From: Didymella arachidicola
Taxonomy: Eukaryota; Ascomycota; Dothideomycetes; Pleosporales; Didymellaceae
DNA: 64,000 bases
Assembly: GCA_016630955.3 (NCBI GenBank)
Contig: CM049988.1
Coordinates: forward strand, 1,364,001 to 1,428,000
Direction of reading: 5' to 3'
The notes under the pieces were generated by a model. That model made no database searches. It was not told the DNA's origin and saw only the letters and a list, made by a program, of their open reading frames with translations. The translations under genes and the position numbers were made by a program. Of the stretch, positions 23,528-35,126 are shown one piece after another (position 1 is the stretch's first letter; every line of letters begins with the position of its first letter).

Positions 23528-24230
23528 TTGCTATTTTTTGATGAAAGGTCGATACATAAAATTGTTAATCTATTAATTCAATCTACTGGTTGTTGAGAAA
23601 ATCAACTTCGGAGGATCTGGCTGGGGTGGTGAGGACGCCAAGAATCGGCAGCAGAAAATTCAGGAGACCACCGGAACTGATTCCGAGACCCACGAGTCCG
23701 GGTTCCTGCAACTCCTCTGCTGAAAACCGAGGAGTTTAATCCATATATAATGCAAGATCATCAAGTTATGGTCAAGAGGCGCGGTCGTCGCAGACAGAAC
23801 TTGAATGCCAAGCAATCAACTCTACAAGCCAGGAGCTGATTTCAAGTCCCATAGTCTGTATCCATTTCAAGTTTCAAAGCAATCGGATTGGTGCTGCTGT
23901 CGTGGTGTGGAAGTGCGGGAGGTGGCTATTTTAGGCAGATTTCGGAACAACACAACTTGAGCCACACCCAATGAAAAGCCATGAGAATGCACAGAAGCGT
24001 CAACTCGATCAAGCCAAATGCATTGGGACATGTCCGATATATACCAGCTTTCTGTCTTCGAGTGCGCAAGATTTTCACTCAGAGCCTCGTTTTATCTTGT
24101 TCGGACTACCAAAAATCAGCCAACCATATGAACGAGCACCTATCCATACCAACATGAACAGCAAATGATGGCCTACAATCTGGTCTAGGTAAATGGAAAT
24201 TGTAATGATTCCGAGAGATGCCCACAAAAA
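23528..24230. other. Gene-poor stretch between tRNA-Ala and its inverted fragment
   Basis: About 0.7 kb, comparatively A+T-rich directly upstream of the tRNA. No gene recognised. The stretch is bounded by the tRNA on the left and by an inverted copy of its 3' end on the right. Confidence 0.45.
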
Positions 24231-24256
24231 CGGGGTTCGATTCCCCGCGAGTCCAT
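24231..24256 (+). repeat. Detached copy of the tRNA-Ala 3' end (T arm and acceptor strand)
   Basis: Twenty-six bases, starting CGGGGTTCGATTCCCCG and running through the acceptor 3' strand to CCAT, are identical to the 3' end of the tRNA-Ala at 23400-23527 but lie on the opposite strand about 0.7 kb away. No matching 5' acceptor strand or D arm is present upstream, so it is not a working tRNA. Confidence 0.8.
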
Positions 24257-24673
24257 AAAGATTTCCCTCGTGATTAACTGGTCGGTCTGCGATTGAAAAG
24301 TGTACCCCATAAACGCGATGTCCGATAACGAATAATTCTCAAAGAGACTTCTCCAAGCGTGTAGTGCATTCTGTGCCACAAAAGAATATTCGTATATGCC
24401 TCCATGTCGCCGCTGCATTCCATTTGCGCAGTGATACCACAAACAAGCACCCAACCAGCCATGTATTCCTCCAGGACTCTCCATTGCAGAGCAACCAGCG
24501 TATCTGCGTACGATGTTCTCGACAACGACGAGTTTCACAGAAAGGCTCATCCACATCATCGGCACTGGCGCTGAGAATAGAACGTGACATAACATAAGTT
24601 ATCAATCACCAACTACGCTTGTGCACTCTCCTATATTCATGTACTAGAAGACCACGCCATGCTTTGCAATATG
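24257..24673. other. Intergenic region
   Basis: About 0.4 kb. Overlapping short frames on both strands, none convincing. Confidence 0.4.
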
Positions 24674-26313
24674 CTAATGGGAATTATTGCCTGCTTGTTG
24701 TCTCCTCGCAGCCTCCGGCCCGTCCAGATCCATCTTCTTCTTCAAGAAACTACTCAGCTTCGCACCACGGCTCCCGCTCTCGACGTGAGACCCGCTGACA
24801 GGCGGACCTCCATACACCGTCTTGATCGGTGGCAAGGGTGGCGCATCGGCTGCTGCTGGTTTGTGACCGTGTTCGTGCGGCGTAAATTGCTGTGATTCAA
24901 TCTCCTGTCGCCCGGCGGAAATGGCAGCCTGGTTCTTTGCGTGCACGGGGTTGTCAGGCGCGTGGTAGCGGCGGTCGATTGTGTTGTTGAATGTGCCGCG
25001 AAGTGCTTCCGAGGCGCCCTGAAGCTGTCAGAAAGCATGAATAGTTAGCTGTCGAAAGTACTCACATGGATACCAGCCGCTGCGGCTCTGAGATTTGCCA
25101 TGGTTGACTGCTTCTGGGCAGTGCGCTGCTCAGGCTGCTCGTGTCCCGGCCGGTTTGGCACCGGGCGGCTGCCGTCCTCCTGAGGGTGCGCAGCATACTC
25201 CTCATACTGGCCGGCCGGCACCTGTCGCGGGACACCTGGTGGTGGCGCTCGCGAAGGATATGAGAAGTTCGCACGCCCTGGGCTCGCAGGCGTGATTGGG
25301 CTGACAGGCTCATTTGTTGTCTGCCTGTTCATAGGATTCTGGTGCTCGATGGCAGGAGAAACAGAAGATAGCTCAACTCTGTTCCGGATATTGCTCCTGT
25401 TAGGAATTGGTGGTGAGGGATTGATAGGAGCGTTTACTAACGGCTGAGTTGGGGTAGGCTCAACGTGCTGAGGAACTGGAGCTTGAACAACCGGCGACAC
25501 AGACTCAGGAGCTGGTGGGCTAGGTCCGGACATGCTAGTCACGCTGGGTGTGACATTGCTTCCAGCAGGTTGCTCCGTTGTTGTGCTCCCGCCCGGCCCA
25601 GTTATAGTTGTTGTAGTAGTGGTAGTTGTGGTGGTAGTTGTAACAATATTCCCAGTTCTGTTGTCTGTGTGCGTCTCCCTCGAAACATTCTCCATGCTTC
25701 TTGTGTTTGCCTGCGACTGTTGAGGAGGTGCAAACCCACTCTGCTGAACGCTGTTCACAGGCGTCCTCAAAGGCGATCGTGGGGGTAGAGGATAGTATTC
25801 GTGTGCCGTCTCTGTAAGCGGCGCTCGACTCGGGTCGGCTGGTGGTGTGGGTGGTGTCACCTCGGTCAATGGTCCTTGATTGTAACCGTGACTCGGCTGC
25901 TGCTGGTAGCTGTTCTGTGCTTGCGGCTGGTACCCTTGGGATGGTACTGGTGGAGGCGCGAACTGCTCTCCTGAAACCGGCCTGCTTGTGAAGCTTGGGT
26001 TTGCGCTGCTGCTGGGTTCACTACTCGCATACGCCGAGTCGAAATTGTTGGCTGAAGACTCTTTTCGAACCTCGTTCTTCTCCCTCGGCTCTCCCTTATC
26101 CTTCTTGTGCCCGAAGCCGGACAGCCTCCATCTTGACTTCTTCTCCTTTTCAGCGCCTGTCATGGTGTCGGATGGACCTGATTGGGTTGAAACTGTTGAG
26201 TGATTGCCGAGACCACCTGACATCTGCGTGCGCTCAAGTTCCGCCCGCTCAAACTCCTGTCGTTCGCGGCTTTTGCGTTTCTGAAGCTTTGCTGGTGGTC
26301 GCGACTCTTGCAT
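24674..26313 (-). CDS. Low-complexity, proline/threonine-rich conserved fungal protein
   Basis: Two exons, complement(24674-25024, 25066-26313), encode 532 aa. The 41-nt intron (GTGAGT..GACAG with a GCTAACT branch site) is short but clean. The N-terminal part has a charged KLQKRKSRERQEFERAELER helix, then a long disordered region rich in Pro, Ser, Gln and Thr with a run of 12 Thr. The C-terminal part is better ordered: MANLRAAAAGIH joined across the intron to LQGASEALRGTFNNTIDRRY, a motif that recurs in uncharacterised Pezizomycotina proteins. There are no membrane segments or signal peptide. Function unknown. The start is the ATG at 26311-26313; an upstream extension lacks an ATG. Confidence 0.75.
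25606..25641 (-). repeat. Twelve consecutive threonine codons
   Basis: Twelve consecutive Thr codons in the low-complexity protein, written with a mix of ACA, ACT and ACC. The codon mixture means the run is not a fresh trinucleotide expansion. Confidence 0.85.
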
Positions 26314-27008
26314 GGCAGTAGGCCGAATATTTGAGTGTGTTTCGGAGGTATTGATCTGTGTGTGATGTCGATGTGAATCCCCAGGTCGCAAAAATCACGT
26401 AACAAGCGTCAGGTCCGGACTTAATTGAAGAAGAGAATGCTGGAGTTTGCAAGCGCTGACAACGGGTAGCAACAGGCCCCCCTCTCATAGCCTATGATAT
26501 CATTCTGTATTTCGTGGCGCAACCGAAGTGTGGCACCCAATGAGAAGTGTCTATCATGGCGATCACAAATCAGTGGGGTTTAAATCAGGACGGGAGACCG
26601 GGAAGATTGCTGCTCGATGGCGTCGGCGGCAGAGAAGCTTGGAAGAGGCAGGTTTCTGGAGTGCACGTTGCCCGTTCGGTGTTGTGACAGCCGACCTAGC
26701 AGCTCGTTCCAGAACACGCAACAGCCCGCTCTGGGCGATGAGATCCTGTACGACATCGACACAGGTGCATCTCGGGATGTCAATGCAGTATTGTGATAAT
26801 ACCAACGGCAGTATTAAGGGGATGAGAGTAAGCATTGCGGCTGCAGGAGCACATCTGTGCCAGCACAGCCTCATGTACCCCGCTACGGGCTGATCCTCCA
26901 CTCAACTTTGCTTTCCAGTTGCGTCTTAAGAACTAACTCTACCTTCGACTCGTCTTGTTATGACTGTCTCACTTGATACCGCGCTTTGCAAGCACAGCCA
27001 AAGCGACC
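26314..27008. other. Divergent intergenic region
   Basis: About 0.7 kb between the low-complexity protein gene (minus) and the broken Fungal_N-type gene (plus). Overlapping short frames only. Confidence 0.45.
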
Positions 27009-28541
27009 ATGGCGGAGTTATTGGGTCTTGTCGCAAGTGTCATTTAGGTGGCTGGTGCTGGCGTACAGCTGTCCAAGACGCTGTACAATTACGTTGATGG
27101 TGTCACGACCACGGACGACAGAATAGAAGCTATCGCCAAAGAGATCAAGGCAACAAGTTCTGTGATTGAAGAGCTTGGAAATGTATTCAAGCACGAAGAA
27201 ACAGCATCGCTGGTCACAAAAACGGCCGTCCAGACTGCAAATGAGACGATCACGGAAGGTTCCATTGTCTTTGCCCGAGTCGATGCGACGCTCAAGAAAG
27301 CCAAGAACCACGTTTGGTCGCTTGACCCATCCTTTTCGCGACACAAAAACTTGAGCTTTTACGTTGTCATGTCGACAGATTGAAGAGCACATTGCAGCTG
27401 CTGCAAGTATTCTCCCTTGCGTACTCAATTGCATCTAGGCAACTGGACCGGGCAACTGAAGAACGACAACGCGAGGAAATCAAGAAGCTACTAGAAGAGA
27501 AAGACGAGTCCGCTAGGAAGCACGAGGAACTTCTTCGCAGGGGTGGCGCAAATAATGATAGTACTCTTGCAGACGGTGGCGAAGCTCGGTCGGTGAAGGA
27601 GGATCAGAACCTGGTGATGGCTGCCTCAGCCATCGGCTCGACGATCGATACACAGAACCTCTCAGAATGCATTGATAAGACCCGTGAGCTCCTGCAAAGC
27701 ATTGAGGCGTTACAGCAAGCCTCGCTTCAGCGGGATCTGGCGATGATCATTCAGGCCATCACCAGGATCTTGTGGAGTCGTACTTCCTCACACGTACCCA
27801 TCTCGACCAAGTCCTCCTCGGTAGCTCAAAAGGGACAATGAGACCGCAGCCGAAGACATTGAATACCCACGGCGATGTCACCTACATACCGGTAATGTCG
27901 GTTCTGGATTCGAGGGCACGAGTCCTGCATCACTCACTTTTGCAGCAACCAGCCCCGACTTTTCTCCAACTTCGCCAGCCTACTCACCTGCATCCTTTTC
28001 GTCAGCATCGCTGGTCTATGCAGCAACGTCACCGCGTGACTCATCAACGTCTCCAACGCATGATGCTGAGAGTAAAGATGAAGGCGCGACTTCGATCGTT
28101 GAGCAGCATGATGGAAGTGAGAAAGCTACGAGTGCACAGCTATAAACGATAGAGCAGGAGAATGAGAAATGGAAGAGGGAAAACAAGCGACCAGCAACGA
28201 CTCTCTCGGATTTCATCGCTTGTTCTTTGAGTCGCCAGAGCGCCACCTGCGTCGTCAAACCAGGGGAATGGTTGAAGGAGTTCTCCGGCAAAAGCGCGAT
28301 CCCCAAGGAGAACAATCAGCTTCCTACAGGCAATGACTCTGCCATCACGCCTCCTCTAATACCGAGCAACCGCGTGCCAAAGCCGGCCTCTGACGTCGGC
28401 TTCGAGGCTGCCGAAAATCATGACGGTGCTAGCGACGAGCGCAGTTCAAACGGGATCTTGCATTGTATGGGCGATTCAGGTCAGGTGGAATTCGACGAAG
28501 TCCACGGTTTGCTAAAGGAGTGGACGCTGATATACGACTGA
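27009..28541 (+). pseudogene. Broken gene of the fungal STAND N-terminal (Fungal_N/Helo-like) family
   Basis: The start MAELLGLVASVI is followed in frame by TAG (27045-27047) and then VAGAGVQLSKTLYNYVDGV, the classic opening of this family, where a Gln normally sits at the stop. The frame then changes three times: near 27345 (an A5 run, between SFSRH and LELLRCHVDRLKSTL), near 27755 (before QDLVESYFLTRTHLDQVLL) and near 27830 (an AAAAGGG run). A TAA stop follows at 28143-28145. Beyond the breaks the last frame stays family-like: a Pro/Ser region with PDFSPTSPAYSPASFS, then GEWLKEF, and a C-terminus EVHGLLKEWTLIYD. The domain is linked to NLR-like death signalling in fungi. Both stops can arise by C-to-T change. 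Introns could explain at most one of the frame changes. Confidence 0.75.
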
Positions 28542-29604
28542 TCTGGTAATCTTGCTGTTAAGTCTGCATGTAGCGCTGTGAAACTTCGGTGATATAGCAT
28601 CTGTACTGTGTAAAATCTTGATGGAGAAGATCGAAAGCGTATTGAGCCTGTTTATGTCGGCGAAAATGGAGGGCAGAACTAGCTCATGAAGCCACATGAT
28701 TTCCTGAAGAACCCATGTCATCACCTGACTGCTTCTGTTCAGCCAAACTCTCGCCGGAATCGCAACCAGCCTTGCCCCCACGGCGCAGGCGATCAAACTC
28801 AATCTGATAAGATTAAAAAACTTTGCGCCGCAAATCCTCGGTTCCATTGGTCCCGACATTTCCCGCTCCGTCGCCATCCAGCCTCCACGCAAAATGCGAT
28901 CCTCCTGCCCCACCTCATTTGGACGCGTTTCGCCGCGTCCCATCAGAACGGCGCCGTGGACAGCTGCCGCGCCAGGTCTGCCAAGCATTGCAGTTTCTCT
29001 TACTCGATGGCAACCACAGAACCTGCGCCGGACAGATAGCAAGCGCTAGGTTACTCGAATCCTTCACGTTTCTGTGCTACTCGTGCCACGGCGCACCTCA
29101 AGCGCGCTTGCAAACAGCCACACACCACTCGCGGGAGACCATGTCGGCCCGTGATGGATCACGAGGGTTGAATGGCAAAAAGCTTGAGCTGTGGAATGTG
29201 AGACGTGGAGGATGACTAGCCACATGCAGGAGCTCTGCCGCTTGCAATTGCTTTTGGTTCTGTTTGTTTATGCAGATGCTGGGAAGGTGCTTTTGCATGG
29301 TTTCCTTTTGCGTCGCGAAGAAGGCTGCCGCATTTGCTTTTCTCGTGGGATGTTTTGGGATTGCGGGGCATGGTCTGCTCGTCGTGTGACGTATGCGGCA
29401 TCCATGCATGACGCGGGGCAGCAAATTGTTTTGAAGCAATGTGTGTACAACGATGTGACACGAGCTACGATGGTGTAGAGTGGTATCAATCTATTCAGAG
29501 GTATCTAGTATCTATGTGATACGTCCTATATGCCAAACGCCATGCCCAAAGTGAAGGAATCATAGGTATCATGTACAAGAACAACGCCGTTAACAGCGAA
29601 TTGT
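28542..29604. other. Intergenic region downstream of NADP-GDH
   Basis: About 1.06 kb. Several overlapping frames on both strands, no motif. Includes the 3' flank of the glutamate dehydrogenase gene. Confidence 0.45.
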
Positions 29605-31246
29605 TCACCACCAGTCACCCTGGTCGTGCATGGCAGCAGCGACCTTGCGGAAGCCAGCGACGTTGGCGCCGCCAACGAGGGACGGGAACTCGCCCTCAGC
29701 AGGAGTAATGTACTCTTTTGCGGTCTCGAGACAGTTGTCGAAGCAGTCCTTCATGATCTTCTTGAGCTTGTTGTCGACCTCCTCCGAAGTCCAGGACAGG
29801 CGCTGCGAGTTCTGCGCCATCTCGAGACCGGAGACGGCAACACCACCAGCGTTGGCGGCCTTGCCAGGTGCGTACCAGATAGCATCACCCTTCTTCTCCT
29901 TGCGGTGCGCCTCGAAGACGTCGATGGCCTCCTGGGTGCAGCCCATGTTGGAGCCTTCGGCGATGTACTTAGCACCAGCCTCGATGAGGGCCTTAGCCTC
30001 CTCCTCGGAGACCTCGTTCTGGGTCGCTGAGGGAAGGGCAATGTCGACCTTGCCGACCTCCTTCCAGGGACGAGCGCCCTCAACGTACTTGAAGCTGTGG
30101 TTCTCAAGAGCAGACAGAGCCTTGCGCTGGAGCTTGAGGGTGGCGATATTGGAGATGTCCTCGGGAGAGAAGCCCTTGTCACCCTCGGCGATGAGAGCAC
30201 CCTTGGAGTCGGACAGAGAGACGACGGTACCGCCGAGCTCGATGATCTTGAGGGCAGCGTATTGAGCAACGTTGCCGGATCCGGACAGAGCAACGCGCTT
30301 GCCCTTGAACGACTCCTTGCCGCCGCTGGCGTATGTAATCATGTGCTCAACGTAGTAGACGAGACCATAACCGGTGGCCTCAGGCCGGATGAGAGATCCT
30401 CCCCATGAGCCACCCTTGCCGGTGAGGACACCTTCCCAGCGGTTGCGCTCAGCCCTATATGTGCCAAAGAGGTATCCAATCTCACGTCCACCGACGCCGA
30501 TGTCGCCCGCGGGAACGTCTGTGTCGGCACCTGTCGTTTTACGTAAGTGACCGTTCTTTCATTGTAAGCTTGCCGCGACTGCTCAAGTCGACAGACGATC
30601 CCAACGACTCGGAACAAATAAAGCTAGCAACAGCCCGCTCGTTCCTGTTGGTTGCAGCCACAGTTGCGGTATGCAGGACCGTTGAGCGAAAGGTACCAAA
30701 CTCCACAAGAGTTGCCACGCGTGAAATGGGTGTAGAACTTACCGATGTGCTTGTTAAGCTCCCTCATGAAGGAAACGCAGAATTTGCGGATCTCGTTGTC
30801 AGACTTGCCCTTGGGGTCGAAGTCGGCACCACCCTTGCCGCCACCCATGTTCAGGCCGGTCAAAGCATTCTTGAAGATCTGCTCGAAACCAAGGAACTTG
30901 AGGATGGACAGGTTGACAGTGGGGTGGAAGCGGAGACCGCCCTTGTAGGGACCGAGAGCAGAGTTGAATTGCACACGGTAGCCCTTGTTGACCTGGCACT
31001 CGCCCTTGTCGTTCTCCCAGACAACGCGGAACTGGATGATGCGCTCGGGTACGGAGGCGACCTCGAGAGCCTTCTTGTACTCTGGGTTCTTCTGGAAGAG
31101 GGAGGAGTTCTCGAGGGTGGAGACAAGCTCTGTCTGCAATCAGCATCGACCCATAATCCAATTGAACATCTCAGTGAAGTGATGTTCTGGTGTGATTGAC
31201 AGTACACACCCTTGCGGGCCTGCTCAAATTCGGGCTCGTAAGACAT
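29605..31246 (-). CDS. gdhA: NADP-specific glutamate dehydrogenase
   Basis: Three exons, complement(29605-30530, 30743-31129, 31210-31246), encode 449 aa, within a few residues of other fungal NADP-GDHs. Intron 1 is 80 nt. Intron 2 is 212 nt, long for this genome. Landmarks are FRVVWENDKGECQVNKGYRV, the catalytic-lysine segment GPYKGGLRFHP, MGGGKGGADFDPKGKS, ADTDVPAGDIGVGGRE and the Rossmann motif GSGNVAQYAA. The enzyme makes glutamate from 2-oxoglutarate and ammonium with NADPH and is the main ammonium-assimilation entry in filamentous fungi. It is normally cytosolic and controlled by nitrogen status; I did not identify specific GATA-factor sites. A palindromic TATA box lies about 100 bp upstream of the ATG. 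Confidence 0.97.
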
Positions 31247-31347
31247 CTTAGGTTAATTCAGGTTATGTGGATTGAAGTTAAGCTCGTGAAGTTAATCGGA
31301 GCAAGTTGGTTGTCAAAGAGGTGGCAGGACACGATGAGAGGCAAGCT

Positions 31348-31357
31348 GTATATATAC
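31348..31357 (-). promoter_or_regulatory. TATA box of gdhA
   Basis: GTATATATAC, a perfect palindrome, about 100 bp upstream of the gdhA start codon. Position fits a core promoter. Confidence 0.45.
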
Positions 31358-31972
31358 GCTCTGTCTAGGGTCTATTTGAGCTCCTGAAAATCGGCGGGGT
31401 GAGTTTGCCGTGGCGAACCAAAAAACAAAGACTCGATTCGAAAACGTCACTGGCCGACGTATCGTGCGCGGAGCAGCGTTGCCGGTGGTGAATGGCTGTT
31501 CTCGCCGCAGTGTACTATACTGCTACTCGTTTCCATGGTGTACTGTGATAGAGATAAGGAGCCTGCAGCCAATCAAAAGCTTCGCGGGGGCGGACGCGTT
31601 GAGATATCGCGAGGGCTCCGGCCGCCTGGTGCTAGCAGTGCGATGTAATTCTTGGTCGTCATCCACAGGCGAGACGCATTAGAACGTCTGCCGGTTTCGG
31701 TCGCCCACGGCGCGGTGTCGGGTTCTTGGGGCATGGTGGGGTAGGTTTCGACACGTGAAAAAGTCGGACCGGAGAAACAAAAGGTGGCTTGTGCTGCGGT
31801 CAGACTGCACGCGACAGTAGCATCTCGTCGCACCGGCATCACCGTAGACATTGCGCAGAGCTTCATGCGTGTAGAAAATTGTATCCTGATGCTGCCATTG
31901 TATGCCACCCTGCAGCCCACCAAGGGCGGTGCAGCCTTGTTCCCCCACGCATACGTTTACCCGTACTCCACA
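31358..31972. other. Intergenic region upstream of gdhA
   Basis: About 0.6 kb between gdhA and the aldo-keto reductase, both on the minus strand. No coding sequence recognised; expected to carry the gdhA promoter. Confidence 0.5.
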
Positions 31973-33483
31973 TTACGGGCAGTCTGTGGGGTCCCAATCT
32001 GGACGTGGGAAACATCGTTAGCTTGAGTGAAGGATGTTGAGCAGACGGACGCCGAGATCGCACACTGTACCATGGCATGTGCAGGTGCGACAACTAGCAG
32101 AAGAAACTTACCAGTAACCAGATACTCGTCCAGACCATCCATCGTCTTCATGTCACTCTCCTCGATCTCGAAGCCTCCGATCTGCGAATTCTCGACGATG
32201 CGCTCTTTCTTCACGCTTTTGGGCAACGGGACGTAACCATGCTGCAGACTCCAGCGGATTAGTAATTGGCCCTGTGGTTGTCAGTGTCCGGCACAATCGG
32301 GCTGTGCATCAACCATGAGACAGAAGCCAAAGCTTCGAGGGACTGGAGCCGATGAGGTACAAACGATGAATACTCACTGAAGTCATGTCAGCAGTGTTAC
32401 AGCACTATGGGGAGACGGCCTACCAGGGGTGCACGAGTACTTCTTCGAGAGAGAGACTATCTTTGGGTGCTTCATCTTCAGAGCTCGAACAAGCGGCGCA
32501 TAGGCCTCAACAACAATGTTGCTCTGCTGGCAAAAGGACGTAATGTCCACTCGTGTATTGAATGGATGCACCTCGATCTGGTTGACGGCTGGTGCGATTC
32601 TCGGTTTCGAATCGAGAAGCTCTTGCAGCTGCACAGTCGTTAGTCTGGCATGTTCATTGAAGTGGTCTGAGCCAATGGCTGCTTGCTCCGAGCGCGTGTG
32701 AGATATTACACATGGCCACTTATGATCAGCTACCTGTCCAAGGAGCCATGTGCGGTTCCACAACAACTTCGGAAGTTTTGCTATCCGGCGCAAACAGCAT
32801 TGCTGACCTTGCGGTTCGAAGGGTTGTAGAAGCACCTACATGCTTGACGCCGTAATTGGATACGCCCCCGATTCTCACCTCGCCGTCGTCAATAGCGTCC
32901 TCCACAGCTCTCCAGCTCTCAAGTCGTGCTTTCTTGCCACCATAGGGCGAGTGCAGGAGGAACAGGTCAATGTAGCCAAGCCCGCAGTCTTTGACCGATT
33001 GCTTGATGGCTTTGCGCGCTGTGTCATACGACGAGTTGGACGCCAATTTCGACGTAAAATGGACGTCTTCTCGCTTGAGAGAGTCGACATTGTCATCGCT
33101 AGACAGGAAGTCCAGAACTGCCTTACCGCTCTCCTTCTCGTTGTGGTACATCTGCGCGCTGTCCACTCTTTTGCATAGACGTCAATGATTGTACAAGAGC
33201 AGGGGTAATTCGATGGACCTACCCACGATATCCAGACTGCCGGTGTCAGCTTCATTAGCACACGGGACTCAGGCCAGAAACAGAAGGAAGTTTACCTCTA
33301 GCGCCCATCGTACCGCTTGGTATGTTTCCTTTCCGGAGGTAAGATAGACACCAAGATGAATCGTGGGCATGGAAAGCCCATTGGCGAGCTGCAGATGGTC
33401 AATCAATAAACGCGCTCGACCACATGCCGGCACACCTAACAGACCTTTGTGCGCGAGGCCAATGAGAACTTGTTTTGCGCCAT
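31973..33483 (-). CDS. Aldo-keto reductase, seven-exon model with one awkward splice junction
   Basis: Exons complement(31973-31998, 32112-32271, 32401-32628, 32840-33167, 33223-33236, 33296-33388, 33445-33483) give 295 aa. The N-terminus MAQNKFSLASRTKLANGLSM is joined by short introns, including a 14-nt exon encoding SGYRG. AKR landmarks follow: VDSAQMYHNE (catalytic Asp and Tyr), HFTSKL (Lys), IDLFLLHSPYGG (His), GGVSNYGVKHLQELL, NQIEVHPF and PLPKSVKKERIVENSQI (NADP binding). It ends LVTDWDPTDCP. The expected join TPG-QLLIRW needs a donor at 32424 that would leave one extra base. The in-frame alternative uses the GTAACA donor at 32400 and adds seven residues (RPSPHSA). Substrate unknown. 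Confidence 0.85.
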
Positions 33484-35126
33484 GTTGGAGTTATTCTCGT
33501 ATTGTGTCGTGCAGTGTAGATGATGATGTGCGATGCAGCCGGAGGAACAGCCACGATGTTGACAAGTGACGTGCCGCATGGACATGCTCGGCGCCAACGT
33601 CGGCGATGATCAATTGTTACATCATACCCTCGCTCGTATCTGGCATTGGTCGTGCATGGAGGGGTTCACTTCCGGTGCATGCACACGACTCTCGGGACGC
33701 ACGTCTTTATCAGCTGAATAGAACAACAGCGCGTTCACGCATAAAAGCAAGGAGCTACATGAGGCTGGGCGAGCCACAATGTCCGGTGACTAGTGCCGGG
33801 AGGAAAGGTACTCGACAAGCGAATTGCTTCTTCTGCCCACAGATGGTTCCTTGGTTGCGCCGACTCGCCGACCAGTTGACCAGCTCGCTGCGCTCAAGGA
33901 GCACGCAAAAATCAAACGTCTGAGTCGTGTGCAACATATGCAGCCTCGTGGTCGTGTTTGATCGCCGAGCACACAGCTTGGATTGGGTGACACAGATACC
34001 CGTAACCTGGGAGAGACGGCTGTGCAGCGGTGGTACGCTGTTTCGTGCCTGATTCCTCTGCAATGGGACAACTGTCGCTGCCGCAACCGCCGCAATGGGT
34101 TCGTGCTACCGCGACGAACGATCATATTGACCCTTGTAGGCGTAGGGGCGTTTGAGGCGCCTGTCAGTTCTGGCGCCTGGACGACAAAGTTGCCGCAGGC
34201 GGGTGTTTGTGGGCGACTCGACTCGACGCCTCGATTCTGGCCCTTGGTGCGCCTGGATGGTTCGGCGCCTCCGACCTCCTGGGGGCAGCACAGCTGCATC
34301 AGACGGCAGGCCTGCGCAAGATCATTGCAGAAAGCTGACCAGCAGGGAGGGCACAATGCAGCTGAGCGGCCTGCGATCTGCATCGACGGGTACCGCAGCG
34401 TGGTATGGCAGGCGATCCATCGTGGTTGCATCGATCCATCATCCATGGCAGGGTCAGAGCTACAGCGTTTTGGCACGTCCGCTCTGCTGGCACTACACCA
34501 GTTCTGCACTGCGATTGTCAACACGACTCGCGGAAGAACCGCATCTGCAAAGCCACACCTCAGACGCCAGACGGTATCTCCGTCCGCCGAAGGAGCGCGT
34601 CGACCTATTGGCTCGGCCCGGCCAAGTACGCTCTGTGGAGCCGAGGTGGCTCGATTTGATCTCCTCCAGGATGATTCCAAAATGCGTCAACTGGAGGCTT
34701 CAATAAAAATCTCCTGGAGGCTTGAGGCGGCGGCCCCCGAGGTACGCCCTGCATATCCATTAGCCTCACGTCTTGCGCTCATGAAGGGCAACAGTCTATA
34801 AGAGTCTTTGAATCCCCTATAACGCTCGCTAGCTGCCCTCATCTCCCAAGCGCCGAATAGTAACACTGGGTCCATCCGCACAACTCCTTCGCTGTCGTCA
34901 TCGACTTCCGTTCACTATTGCATGTGGACCCTGAGACCCTGAACTTCACCTGGACGACTAGCCACAGCTTGACGGTCCGTTGTTTTCGGATTTTGCGACT
35001 GTTGCAGTAAGCCTGGTAGGTTACAAGCACTTCACATAAATCTGGTGTTCCCGCCCCGCCCACCAACCAATTGCTAACAACGTTCGTTCCTGCAGTAGTC
35101 CCTTTCGCACTCCAGTCGCTGTCGCC
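33484..35126. other. Intergenic region with long overlapping spurious frames
   Basis: About 1.6 kb. A plus-strand frame (33983-34801, 272 codons) and a minus-strand frame (33790-34680, 296 codons) overlap almost completely. Both have Arg/Cys/Ser-rich composition and no motif, so neither is called. Divergent promoter space for the aldo-keto reductase and the Ilp-type gene. Confidence 0.5.

Noticed and set aside
33790..34801. Two long, almost fully overlapping frames (272 codons plus, 296 codons minus)
   Set aside because: Both are rich in Arg, Cys and Ser with no motif, no family resemblance and no introns; they look like chance frames in G+C-rich spacer.
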